Assembly: GCF_900187605.1 (NCBI RefSeq)
Contig: NZ_FYEA01000019.1
Location: 1-64,000 of the forward strand
Reading direction: 5' to 3'
Origin: Pseudomonas sp. Irchel 3H7
Lineage (GTDB): Bacteria > Pseudomonadota > Gammaproteobacteria > Pseudomonadales > Pseudomonadaceae
DNA: 64,000 nucleotides
The notes under the pieces are model-generated. The model worked only from the letters and a program-made list of their open reading frames with translations, made no database searches and had not been told where the DNA came from. This document shows, one piece after another, positions 26,481 to 33,794 of this stretch; positions within the stretch are counted from its first letter, which is position 1; every line of letters begins with the position of its first letter. The position numbers were made by a program, and so were the translations under genes.

Positions 26481-26512
26481 AAAAAAGGCCTACCTCGCGG
26501 TAAGCCTTTTTT
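26481..26512. terminator. Bidirectional terminator between the LysE-type gene and ggt
   Basis: AAAAAAGGCCTACC and GGTAAGCCTTTTTT pair with one mismatch round TCGC, with A- and T-runs. It serves the two convergent genes. Confidence 0.88.
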
Positions 26513-26527
26513 GTTTGCGTTCTAGCC

Positions 26528-28360
26528 TCAATCCCCCAACGCTTCGCCTTCACGCCGTGGATCCGCGCCACCTTCCAGCGACGCTTTCCCCTGCGCATCC
26601 TTGACCCGCACGATGGCCTGGGTGCCGCTGGTCATGTCGATTTCATTCACTGCGTGCCCTTTGTCTTTCAGTGCCTGAATCAGCGCCGGGCTGAACTGGC
26701 CTTGTTCCAGTTCGGTGGGGCCGTTGCGGCTGCCGAAGTTGGGCAGGCTGATGGCGCTTTGCGGGTCGAGGTTCCAGTCGAGCAGGCCGACGGTGGTTTT
26801 CGCCACGTATTCGATGATTTGCGAACCGCCGGGCGAGCCGACGGTGGCGACGAATTCGCCGCTGTGGCGATCAAAGATCAACGTTGGCGCCATCGACGAG
26901 CGTGGACGTTTGCCGGGTTCGACGCGGTTGGCGACTTTCTGGCCATTCTCTTCCGGGATGAACGAGAAGTCGGTCATCTGGTTGTTCAGCAGAAAACCCT
27001 GAACCATCAGGTGCGAGCCGAACGCGGCCTCGATGGTGGTGGTCATCGACACCGCGCCACCGAGGTCATCCACCGCGACCACTTGCGAGGTGGAGATGCG
27101 CAGCGGCGAGCGGTCCGGGGCGTAGGCAACCTGCACACCCGGTGGCGTGCCTGGTTTGGCGCTGCCCATGCTGCGTTCGCCGATCAGGCTGGCGCGGCTG
27201 GCGAGGTAACCGGGATCGACCAGGCCTTTGACCGGCACCGGCACGAAGTCGGTGTCGGCGACGTATTGCGCACGGTCGGCGTAGGCCAGACGTTCGGCCT
27301 CGGCGATCAAATGCACAGCCTCTGGCGCCGGTTCGATGCCAGCCGGTTTGTCGGTTTTCACTGGTTTGAGCGGCGTCAGGGAAAGGCGTGGATCGCGGGT
27401 TTCCAGCGCCTGCAACGTACCAAGAATCTGCGCCACGGCGATCCCGCCCGACGACGGCGGCGGCATGCCGCAGACCTGCCAGCGCTTGTAATCGGTGCAC
27501 AGCGGCGCGCGTTCCTTGGCCTGATAGCGCTGCAAATCATTCAGCGACAGGCTGCCGGGGTTGGCGTGGCCCTGCACCTTGGCGACGATTTCTTCGGCGA
27601 TCGGGCCTTTGTACAGCGCGTCCGCGCCTTCGTTGGCGATGCGTTTGAGCACTGCGGCCAATGCCGGGTTTTGCAGACGCGTGCCGACGGCTTTGACGCT
27701 GCCATCGGCGTTGAGGAAATACTTGGCCATGTCCGGCGACTGGCGGATGACTGGATCTGATTCCAGCAGCGAGTGCAAACGCGCAGAGATCGCAAAGCCT
27801 TGCTCGGCCAGTTTTATCGCCGGTTCAAACAGCTTCGCCCACGGCAGGCGACCGTGTTGTTTATGTGCCATTTCCAGCGCGCGCAACACGCCCGGTGTAC
27901 CGACTGAGCGACCGCCGATCTGCGCCTGCGGGAACGACATCGGTTGGCCGTCAGCGCGCAAGAACAGCTTCTCGGTGGCGCCAGCCGGTGCGGTTTCGCG
28001 ACCGTCATACGTGCGCACCTGTTTGCCGTCCCACAACACGATCATCGCGCCGCCACCGATCCCGGAAGACTGCGGCTCAACCAAGGTCAGCACCGCTTGC
28101 ATCGCAATCGCCGCATCAATCGCCGAACCGCCCTGACGCAGCATCTCGCGACCAGCCTCGGCCGCCAGTGGATTGGCAGCGGCGGCCATGTGTTTACTGG
28201 CGTGACGGGTTTGCAGATCGGTGCGGTAACCGGAAGCAGCTTCAGGTGCCAGCGGCAAAGTCGAGGAGGGCGGGGCGTTGCACGCAGTGAGGGTCAGGGC
28301 GCTGATGATCAGCGTCAGGGCAGGCAGGCGAAAGCGGCTCAAGGGCAAGGCTGAAAACAC
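26528..28360 (-). CDS. ggt: Gamma-glutamyltransferase, lipoprotein
   Basis: Cleaves or transfers gamma-glutamyl groups from glutathione in the periplasm. The 610 aa precursor has a signal peptide with lipobox LTAC (Cys27). The N-terminal half includes the oxyanion-binding GGGAMIVLWDGK region; the small subunit begins at the autocleavage Thr in STSQVVAVDD, where most family members read TTHxS, so a Gln replaces the usual His two residues later. GSPGGSQIIEYV near the C-terminus is the conserved GSPGG motif. The GTG start at 28360 has GGAGAG 7 bases upstream. Confidence 0.93.
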   Translation of the reverse strand: MFSALPLSRFRLPALTLIISALTLTACNAPPSSTLPLAPEAASGYRTDLQTRHASKHMAAAANPLAAEAGREMLRQGGSAIDAAIAMQAVLTLVEPQSSGIGGGAMIVLWDGKQVRTYDGRETAPAGATEKLFLRADGQPMSFPQAQIGGRSVGTPGVLRALEMAHKQHGRLPWAKLFEPAIKLAEQGFAISARLHSLLESDPVIRQSPDMAKYFLNADGSVKAVGTRLQNPALAAVLKRIANEGADALYKGPIAEEIVAKVQGHANPGSLSLNDLQRYQAKERAPLCTDYKRWQVCGMPPPSSGGIAVAQILGTLQALETRDPRLSLTPLKPVKTDKPAGIEPAPEAVHLIAEAERLAYADRAQYVADTDFVPVPVKGLVDPGYLASRASLIGERSMGSAKPGTPPGVQVAYAPDRSPLRISTSQVVAVDDLGGAVSMTTTIEAAFGSHLMVQGFLLNNQMTDFSFIPEENGQKVANRVEPGKRPRSSMAPTLIFDRHSGEFVATVGSPGGSQIIEYVAKTTVGLLDWNLDPQSAISLPNFGSRNGPTELEQGQFSPALIQALKDKGHAVNEIDMTSGTQAIVRVKDAQGKASLEGGADPRREGEALGD

Positions 28361-28402
28361 GCGGGCTCTCCGTCCGTGGGATAAAAGTCTCAGGGACTTT
28401 AT

Positions 28403-28416
28403 CGACCGCTCGGTCG
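28403..28416. promoter_or_regulatory. GACCG-CGGTC inverted repeat upstream of ggt, TetR-type operator candidate
   Basis: CGACCG and CGGTCG with a two-base centre lie 42 bases upstream of the ggt start. GACCGNNCGGTC is a common TetR-family half-site arrangement. No TetR gene lies nearby in the window, so any regulator would act from elsewhere. Confidence 0.35.
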
Positions 28417-28503
28417 CGACGCAAACCGATGGGCATTTTTGTCTTTCTTTTCGGGGCGGATGTTCGCTAGGGTCAACCGCAATCGATCGACCGCACACGT
28501 CCC

Positions 28504-28596
28504 CTTGTAGGCCTTCGCCTGCTCGCGATAGCGTCATCACATTCAACATCATTGCTGACTGAACCACCGCTATCGCGAGCAGGCTCACTCCTACAA
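28504..28596. repeat. Paired REP hairpin (GCCTGCTCGCGATAGCG family)
   Basis: TTGTAGGCCTTCGCCTGCTC differs from the usual GGAGTGAGCCTGCTC in its left arm; the right arm GCGAGCAGGCTCACTCCTAC is standard. It lies between the divergent ggt and peptidase genes. Confidence 0.85.
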
Positions 28597-28620
28597 TTAC
28601 AAGATCAACAAGAGGCTGAT

Positions 28621-29730
28621 ATGCACAGCGAGTTCCCCGCCGAATCCAGCTACCGCGATCAACGCGAACAGTTCATCGCCGCCGCCAATGCCGCCGGCGC
28701 CACGCTCTCTTCCTACGCACATCCGCGTTGCGGGCCATTCGGCGAACCGCTGAGCACCGACGTCGCCGTGCTCGGTGATCCACAGGCCAAACGCCGACTG
28801 GTAACGCTCAGCGGTACGCACGGAGTCGAGGGCTATTACGGCTCGGACTGTCAGATCGATTGGCTGAAAACCTTCGCACCCGGATCGCTGCCCAAGGATG
28901 TCGCGGTGGTCATGGTTCACCTGATCAACCCATGGGGCACAGCGTGGTTACGCCGGGTCAACGAAGACAACATCGACCTCAACCGCAATCACCTCGATTT
29001 CACCCGGCCGCTACCGGATAACCGCGCGTACGCCGCACTCCACGAAATCTACGCCTGCACCGATCTGCATGGCCCCGAGCGCCAACGCGCCGATGCCTTG
29101 CTCGATGCGCAGATCAACGAATACGGCTGGCCAGCGGTGATGTCGATTGTCGAGGGTGGTCAACACAGCCATCCCGACGGACTGTTTTACGGTGGCCGTG
29201 CGCCGAGCTGGTCGAATCGCACCTTGCACCAAATCATCGAAACGCATCTGGCTGGCGCTGAAACCGTGATGTGTTTTGACCTGCACACCGGCGCTGGCGA
29301 GTACGGTCATCCGATGTTGCTGACCATCACCCAGGCGCCTTACCCGGCACTCGCGCAGGCCCAGGCAATTTATGGCCCATGGCTTTACACCCTGCACACC
29401 GGCGCCGACACCTTGAGCGAAACCGGAGTGGCAGCGACGGCCACCGGGTACACCTCGCAGGCATTGCTCAATGCTTTACCGGACGTGCAGTTGATGCCGT
29501 TCGTGATCGAGTGCGGGACGTATCCGGGGCCGGATGTGCATCGGCATTTGCGCGATGACCATTGGCTGCATTTGCATGGTAATCCACTGGATGCGATAGG
29601 GCGCGAGATCAAACTGAATCTGCTCGAGCAGTTCTATCCAGCTGATCCGGATTGGCGGACGATGGTCGGTTTGCGCACTCGGCAAATCTGGGCGAAAGGG
29701 TTGTCGGCGTTGGGTAACTGGTCGCGGTAA
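28621..29730 (+). CDS. M14-like (DUF2817) zinc carboxypeptidase-type protein
   Basis: A 369 aa cytosolic protein of the DUF2817 family related to M14 carboxypeptidases. GTHGVEGYYGSDCQ (about residues 65-78) contains the H-x-x-E zinc motif, NRNHLDFTRP the substrate-binding Asn-Arg, CFDLHTGAGEYGH a conserved His region, and FVIECGTYPG the late Glu. No signal peptide. Substrate unknown. The ATG at 28621 follows a GAGG site. A terminator at 29771 ends the unit. Confidence 0.85.
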   Translation: MHSEFPAESSYRDQREQFIAAANAAGATLSSYAHPRCGPFGEPLSTDVAVLGDPQAKRRLVTLSGTHGVEGYYGSDCQIDWLKTFAPGSLPKDVAVVMVHLINPWGTAWLRRVNEDNIDLNRNHLDFTRPLPDNRAYAALHEIYACTDLHGPERQRADALLDAQINEYGWPAVMSIVEGGQHSHPDGLFYGGRAPSWSNRTLHQIIETHLAGAETVMCFDLHTGAGEYGHPMLLTITQAPYPALAQAQAIYGPWLYTLHTGADTLSETGVAATATGYTSQALLNALPDVQLMPFVIECGTYPGPDVHRHLRDDHWLHLHGNPLDAIGREIKLNLLEQFYPADPDWRTMVGLRTRQIWAKGLSALGNWSR

Positions 29731-29770
29731 ATCATCAGTGTCTTTGCTGCCGGCACTTTCCTCCGGGCAC

Positions 29771-29805
29771 AAAAAACGGCTCACTTTGCGGTAAGCCGTT
29801 TTTTG
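29771..29805 (+). terminator. Terminator after the M14-like gene
   Basis: AAAAAACGGCTCAC and GTAAGCCGTTTTTT form a stem with one mismatch, followed by a T-run. Confidence 0.88.
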
Positions 29806-29807
29806 TA

Positions 29808-30038
29808 TCCGTGCTGCGCGATCTAATTCATACCTGGATCGAACACGTTTCCTACAGCGGTTTTTCAACCTGATCTGTCGGTACCGATTTAGTCGAATGA
29901 AAAGGCATTTCGCGCCTGTAGTACCTCGCCCCCGACCTAGCGGTTGCTCCACATTTCTCCTACAAACCTTTCAGGTCGACAACTTACGCGCCTTTACCTG
30001 AGGATATTTTCTGCTGTTTTTTCCAGGATGGATTTCAG
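29808..30038. other. Gene-free AT-richer stretch upstream of the XRE gene
   Basis: No convincing coding frame, RNA or repeat is seen here. The composition is visibly less GC-rich than the surroundings, with a CTGTTTTTTCC run near 30013. Together with the following genes it looks like acquired DNA placed between a terminator and tRNA-Met. It presumably holds the promoter for the XRE gene. Confidence 0.5.
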
Positions 30039-30095
30039 ATGAAAAGGATGAGTCCGTTGCCATTCAACTCTATTTTCAGTCGGCCATTGTCATGA
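30039..30095 (+). CDS. Possible 18-residue leader peptide overlapping the XRE start
   Basis: ATG at 30039 opens a frame that ends in TGA at 30093-30095, overlapping the ATG of the XRE gene (ATGA). The XRE gene has no good ribosome binding site of its own, so it may be translated by coupling to this short frame. The leader's own site (AGGATGG about 8 bases before) is modest. The peptide starts MKRMSPLPF. This is a candidate only. Confidence 0.3.
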   Translation: MKRMSPLPFNSIFSRPLS

Positions 30096-30484
30096 GTATT
30101 TCCAATGAGGATCGCGATTTTCTGGTGGCGATGGGCAGTCGCATTGCTCACTTACGCACAGTGCACGAGATCACACAGACTCGGTTTGCACGGGCTTTAG
30201 GTCTTTCCCGGCAAACCTTTCAGGGCTACGAGGAGGGCACGCGCAGCATGCCGGTCACGACACTGGTGAAGATGGCATTTGCGCTTCGCGTGCCCGTTGA
30301 AGACCTGCTCGGGGTTCCCTCTTACACGGAGACGCCCAGACGCAGCTTGACCTCGGCGTGGTATCGACGGCTGCAGTCCATCAATGAGCTTTCGAAGGTC
30401 CAACAGAAGGTCATTGCGCAGATGCTCGACGCCCTGATCGCACAGGCAGCGACCAAAGCGAGCGACGAAGAAAAAGAAATTTGA
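30092..30484 (+). CDS. XRE-family helix-turn-helix regulator
   Basis: A 130 aa DNA-binding protein. An HTH_3-type domain covers about residues 13-70, with the recognition region TQTRFARALGLSRQTFQGYEEG; a helical C-terminal tail (SINELSKVQQKVIAQMLDALIAQ) probably dimerises. The downstream SymE-like gene begins 81 bases after its stop, in the same direction. It may repress its own operon and so control the toxin; this is inference from position. Confidence 0.85.
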   Translation: MSISNEDRDFLVAMGSRIAHLRTVHEITQTRFARALGLSRQTFQGYEEGTRSMPVTTLVKMAFALRVPVEDLLGVPSYTETPRRSLTSAWYRRLQSINELSKVQQKVIAQMLDALIAQAATKASDEEKEI

Positions 30485-30565
30485 AGTAACCCAAAGAACG
30501 CGGAACCAAGGTGCGACAACACCCTGGCCCCGCTAACCACAAAGCAGCTTAAAAGGAGCTGAACC

Positions 30566-30790
30566 ATGGCTAAAACCAATCATACGACATCAACCCCCAT
30601 CACTGAACGCCGGCTGAAAATCGCCGCTGATTTTTACCCGGTTCACACCAAGGAAAAAACCTACAGCCCCGCCAAACCGGTGCCCTGGATCAGGCTTCGC
30701 GGACTGTGGTTGAGGCAAGCGGGATTCGAGGTGAACGAGAACGTCAAAGTGCGTGTGATGAAAGGGTGTCTGGTGATTACAGCGGAATAG
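30566..30790 (+). CDS. SymE-like type I toxin family protein
   Basis: A 74 aa basic protein. Its C-terminal part VPWIRLRGLWLRQAGFEV...VRVMKGCLVITAE matches the SymE toxin domain (AbrB-like fold). E. coli SymE is an SOS-induced protein that harms RNA and nucleoid structure and is held down by the antisense RNA SymR. AAAAGGAG lies 7 bases upstream of the ATG. Any antisense RNA would be read from the minus strand over its 5' end; none can be proven by eye. No LexA box is evident. Confidence 0.8.
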   Translation: MAKTNHTTSTPITERRLKIAADFYPVHTKEKTYSPAKPVPWIRLRGLWLRQAGFEVNENVKVRVMKGCLVITAE

Positions 30791-30829
30791 ATGATTCGTC
30801 CGAGTAAAGCCGCAACGCTATTTGCATAG

Positions 30830-30868
30830 AAAAAACGCCGCTAATCCTCAAGGGATAGCGGCGTTCTT
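30830..30868 (+). terminator. Terminator after the symE-like gene
   Basis: AACGCCGCTA and TAGCGGCGTT form a stem with an inner ATCC/GGGAT pairing, followed by CTTTC. Confidence 0.82.
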
Positions 30869-30886
30869 TCTCAAATAGCGCTTTTG

Positions 30887-30967
30887 ATTATCTTGAATTT
30901 TATGGCGGGCGAGGCCTGTAATATCTGGCTAAAAGCCTGGTTGTGAGGAAGGCATTATCTTGAATTT
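30887..30967. repeat. 14 bp direct repeat ATTATCTTGAATTT
   Basis: Exact copies lie at 30887-30900 and 30954-30967, 67 bases apart, in the low-GC patch between the SymE-like gene and tRNA-Met. The second copy contains the proposed TTG start of the 41-residue frame. It may be a remnant of a duplication or insertion. Confidence 0.6.
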
Positions 30968-31085
30968 GATATTGGCTTATGTGAAAAAAGGCGAAGTGCA
31001 AACTGTAAGCACTGATCCAATCGAAAGGGCTAAAGATAGGCCTTCTGTAGGTGGGGAACCGGAGGGGGGATTATTGCAGGCATAA
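30960..31085 (+). CDS. Candidate small protein of 41 residues, TTG start
   Basis: A frame from TTG at 30960 to TAA at 31083-31085, preceded by a strong GAGGAAGG site 7 bases upstream and followed at once by a terminator hairpin. The product begins MNLILAYVKKGEVQTVS and ends EPEGGLLQA; hydrophilic, no recognised domain. The site, stop and terminator arrangement suggest a real cistron, but it could equally be the remnant tail of a lost gene, because the frame is open upstream only to 30933. Confidence 0.4.
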   Translation: MNLILAYVKKGEVQTVSTDPIERAKDRPSVGGEPEGGLLQA

Positions 31086-31117
31086 AAAAACGGCCTACCT
31101 TTCGGTAAGCCGTTTTT
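31085..31117. terminator. Terminator between the small frame and tRNA-Met
   Basis: AAAAACGGCCTACC and GGTAAGCCGTTTTT pair round TTTC with runs on both sides, so it can serve the plus-strand small frame and the minus-strand tRNA transcript. Confidence 0.88.
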
Positions 31118-31123
31118 AGTACT

Positions 31124-31200
31124 TGGTGGCTACACAGGGACTTGAACCCCGGACCCCAGCATTATGAATGCTATGCTCTAACCAACTGAGCTATGTAGCC
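31124..31200 (-). tRNA. tRNA-Met (anticodon CAT)
   Basis: On the minus strand a 77-base cloverleaf runs from GGCTACATAGCTCAGTTGG to a TGTAGCC acceptor 3' strand, discriminator A and encoded CCA. The anticodon loop ATTCATAAT gives CAT. The acceptor and body are of elongator rather than initiator type. It lies at one edge of the low-GC XRE/SymE patch. Confidence 0.95.
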
Positions 31201-31315
31201 AAGTGGCGCGCATTATTCCCCTGAAATGGAAAAGCGTCAAGCGTAAATTTAAAATATTTCTTCTTATTTTCAACCGCTTATCCTCCGGCCCGGAAAATCC
31301 GGGCCGGGCAGGGCA

Positions 31316-33373
31316 TCAGCGCAGCTGAAATCTTGCCGTATTGGCGCTCAAGGCATGGCTGCCCTGACTCAGGGTGTCCGCCGCAAGGTTCACCGCCCGC
31401 GCGCCTGCCAGCAACCGTACGGCCGCCTGATCAACCTGCTGGATATTGCCGCTGACCTCGTCGGCGGTGCTGGCCTGTTCCTCAACCGCTGTGGCGATCT
31501 GCGCCAACGTATCAGTGACGCTCTGCACCGCGCTGGCGATTTCGCCCAAACGTTCACCGAGGCCAGTGACCGACTCAGCATCGGTTTGCGCCTGGCCGCA
31601 CGCGGCCTCCATCAGCGTCACGGCTTCGTTGACCGTGGCGCGCAGGCTATCGACCGTGCCGGCGATCTGCGCGGTGGACGACTGCGTGCGTTGCGAAAGG
31701 CTGCGCACCTCGTCGGCGACCACGGCGAAGCCACGGCCCTGTTCACCGGCACGCGCAGCTTCAATGGCGGCGTTGAGTGCAAGCAAATTGGTCTGTTCGG
31801 CAACACCGCGAATGGTGTCGACGACCAATTGAATCTGCTGACCTTGTTCACTGACCCGGCCCAGTGCTGCTGCAGTTTCGTTCAAACGCTGATTGAGCTG
31901 CTGAATACTCGCCGTGGTGCGCTGGCTGTCGCGGCTGCTGTCGGCCGCGATGCGTCGGGTGTGCTGGGCGCTGCCGGAGGCCTGCTCGCAACTCTGCGCC
32001 ACGCCTTGCGACGTCGCGGCCAGTTGCGTGGCAGCAGCGGCGATCTGGCTGATCTGCAACTGTTGCGCCTCGACTTCGCCGAGAGCGCCGCTGGAGTGTT
32101 CGTTGAGGCTGCGCACGGCATGGCTCAACTGCGAGGTTTCGTGATCGACACCGAGCATGCTCGCGCGCAGTTGCACCACGGCAACGTTGAGCGCGGTGCT
32201 GATCGCTGCCAGCTCATCGCGGCCCTCCACCGGTACTTGCAGACTGAGGTTGCCATCGCGCAGGGCTTCGGCGAGCAGGGTGATGCCGCTGGCGCTGCGA
32301 CGGATCGAGGCTTGCAGGCAGACAAACAGATACAGCGCCGCGAGTAGCAGGCAGCCGAAAATGGCCGCGACGATGATGAACTGACGGATCGCCGAGCTGT
32401 GGTAGGCATCGAGCCGCTGATCCAGCGATACCAGTGACTGTTGGCGCAGGGCGGCGAGGTCAGTCAGCAGGGCATCAAGGTTGCGTTCGAAGTCTTCCGG
32501 TTTGAGCGTGATGCTGCCGCCGAACACGCCGTCATCCAGCACCTTCAGGCCGCTATCAAGGCGTTTCAGGCTGTCGTGGTATTGGCTGGCCCAGCTCTGC
32601 TGATCGTTCGGCAGGCGTGCCTCAAGTAGCGTGGCGGTTTTCACCAGTTGCTCGCGGGCATCACCGATGCGGCTGCGCAAGTCGCGCAACTGCAAACGGC
32701 TTTGCAGGGTGAATTGACCGGAGACCACCGAGGCCTGGCCGACTGCGGCGAGGCGTCCGACCCGTTCGATCAGGTCGGGTGCGTGTTGCGTTGATATCTG
32801 CGTCAGCAGGTAGGTTTCCAGCCACGGTGCGAGGGTCAGGCGGTTGTCCATGACGATCTGCTCGCGCAACGCTTGCAGAGCGCTGAGGGCATTGGTGAAA
32901 CGGTCATAACCGTCCGGCCACCAACCGACTCCGCTGAGGCTTTTCGAATCCAGACCATTGAGTGCGGTTTGCAGTGCCTGATAGCGCGTGAGGGTTTCGC
33001 CTTCAGCACCTTCATTCTTCAGGGCGTTGCCCAAGTCCGTGGTGGCTTGCAGTACTGCAGGTTGTACCGCGTCGAATGCACCCATGGCGGCTAGGGTGGC
33101 CGGCGTCGGCTGACGATTGGTTTCCGTCGCACGCCAACGGGCGGCGCGGTCGCGTTGCGCGGCGAGCAGGTTGTCCAGCGCATCCAGCGCGAGCAACTGA
33201 CGCACGCCGGCACGTTCGCCGGAAATCAGATTGAGCTTGTCGCGATAGTCCTGGCCGATCATCAACAGGCTGCCGGCCAACGGCAGAATGAACAGCAGAA
33301 ACAACAACTGGAATTTACCTGCGAAGCCAAACCGCCCCAGCAATTTGATCCCCGGTGAAAGGAAAGCCTGCAT
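31316..33373 (-). CDS. Membrane methyl-accepting chemotaxis protein
   Basis: A 685 aa chemoreceptor. Membrane helix 1 is about residues 17-38, a helical periplasmic sensor of about 290 residues follows, and membrane helix 2 (FIIVAAIFGCLLLAALYLFVCL) precedes a HAMP domain (RRSASGITLLAEALRDGNLS) and the signalling domain with tip EQTNLLALNAAIEAARAGEQ. The start at 33373 (MQAFLSPGIKLLGRF) has GAGGAG 9 bases upstream; longer readings are not supported. The ligand is unknown. No che genes are nearby; orphan receptors of this kind are common in pseudomonads. Confidence 0.92.
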   Translation of the reverse strand: MQAFLSPGIKLLGRFGFAGKFQLLFLLFILPLAGSLLMIGQDYRDKLNLISGERAGVRQLLALDALDNLLAAQRDRAARWRATETNRQPTPATLAAMGAFDAVQPAVLQATTDLGNALKNEGAEGETLTRYQALQTALNGLDSKSLSGVGWWPDGYDRFTNALSALQALREQIVMDNRLTLAPWLETYLLTQISTQHAPDLIERVGRLAAVGQASVVSGQFTLQSRLQLRDLRSRIGDAREQLVKTATLLEARLPNDQQSWASQYHDSLKRLDSGLKVLDDGVFGGSITLKPEDFERNLDALLTDLAALRQQSLVSLDQRLDAYHSSAIRQFIIVAAIFGCLLLAALYLFVCLQASIRRSASGITLLAEALRDGNLSLQVPVEGRDELAAISTALNVAVVQLRASMLGVDHETSQLSHAVRSLNEHSSGALGEVEAQQLQISQIAAAATQLAATSQGVAQSCEQASGSAQHTRRIAADSSRDSQRTTASIQQLNQRLNETAAALGRVSEQGQQIQLVVDTIRGVAEQTNLLALNAAIEAARAGEQGRGFAVVADEVRSLSQRTQSSTAQIAGTVDSLRATVNEAVTLMEAACGQAQTDAESVTGLGERLGEIASAVQSVTDTLAQIATAVEEQASTADEVSGNIQQVDQAAVRLLAGARAVNLAADTLSQGSHALSANTARFQLR

Positions 33374-33597
33374 GCCCCATGACTCCTCTGGACACCACGC
33401 ACCATTGGCGTGCATCGCGGTCGCTCGACGTTGATGTTGTGCCCTGCTAAAAGGCCTCGAAAGTTCACTCTCGCCCGCTCTGTAGGCCGGCTCTGTAGCG
33501 AAACTTCCCATTGTCGGTGCCCTTTGTAAGGGCGCCGCGTTCAAGGGGAGAAGCAAGGCAAGATTCAGACCATGGCGTTGCGCTATCACCTATCCCT

Positions 33598-33682
33598 TGT
33601 AGGAGCTGCCGAAGGCTGCGATCTTTTGCTCTGTGTTTTTAACGGCAAGATCAAAAGATCGCAGCCTGCGGCAGTTCCTACA
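33598..33682. repeat. Paired REP hairpin (GCTGCGATCTTTTG family)
   Basis: TGTAGGAGCTGCCGAAGGCT and its inverted copy (AGCCTGCGGCAGTTCCTACA) flank a 25-base spacer; it lies in the divergent gap between the chemoreceptor and fsr. Confidence 0.9.
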
Positions 33683-33794
33683 TGATTCGGTCAGGTCAGT
33701 TAGTTAGCTGGCTAAGGGGATGGCGCTAACGCACCGAAAAATGGCACATTGATGCACCTGCCTGCGTGCACCCATCTGCTGTCCGGAAACTTCC

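Noticed and set aside
29731..31200. Possible integrated prophage or genomic island at tRNA-Met
   Set aside because: No integrase, no phage structural genes and no second copy of the tRNA 3' end were found; only a small low-GC patch remains.
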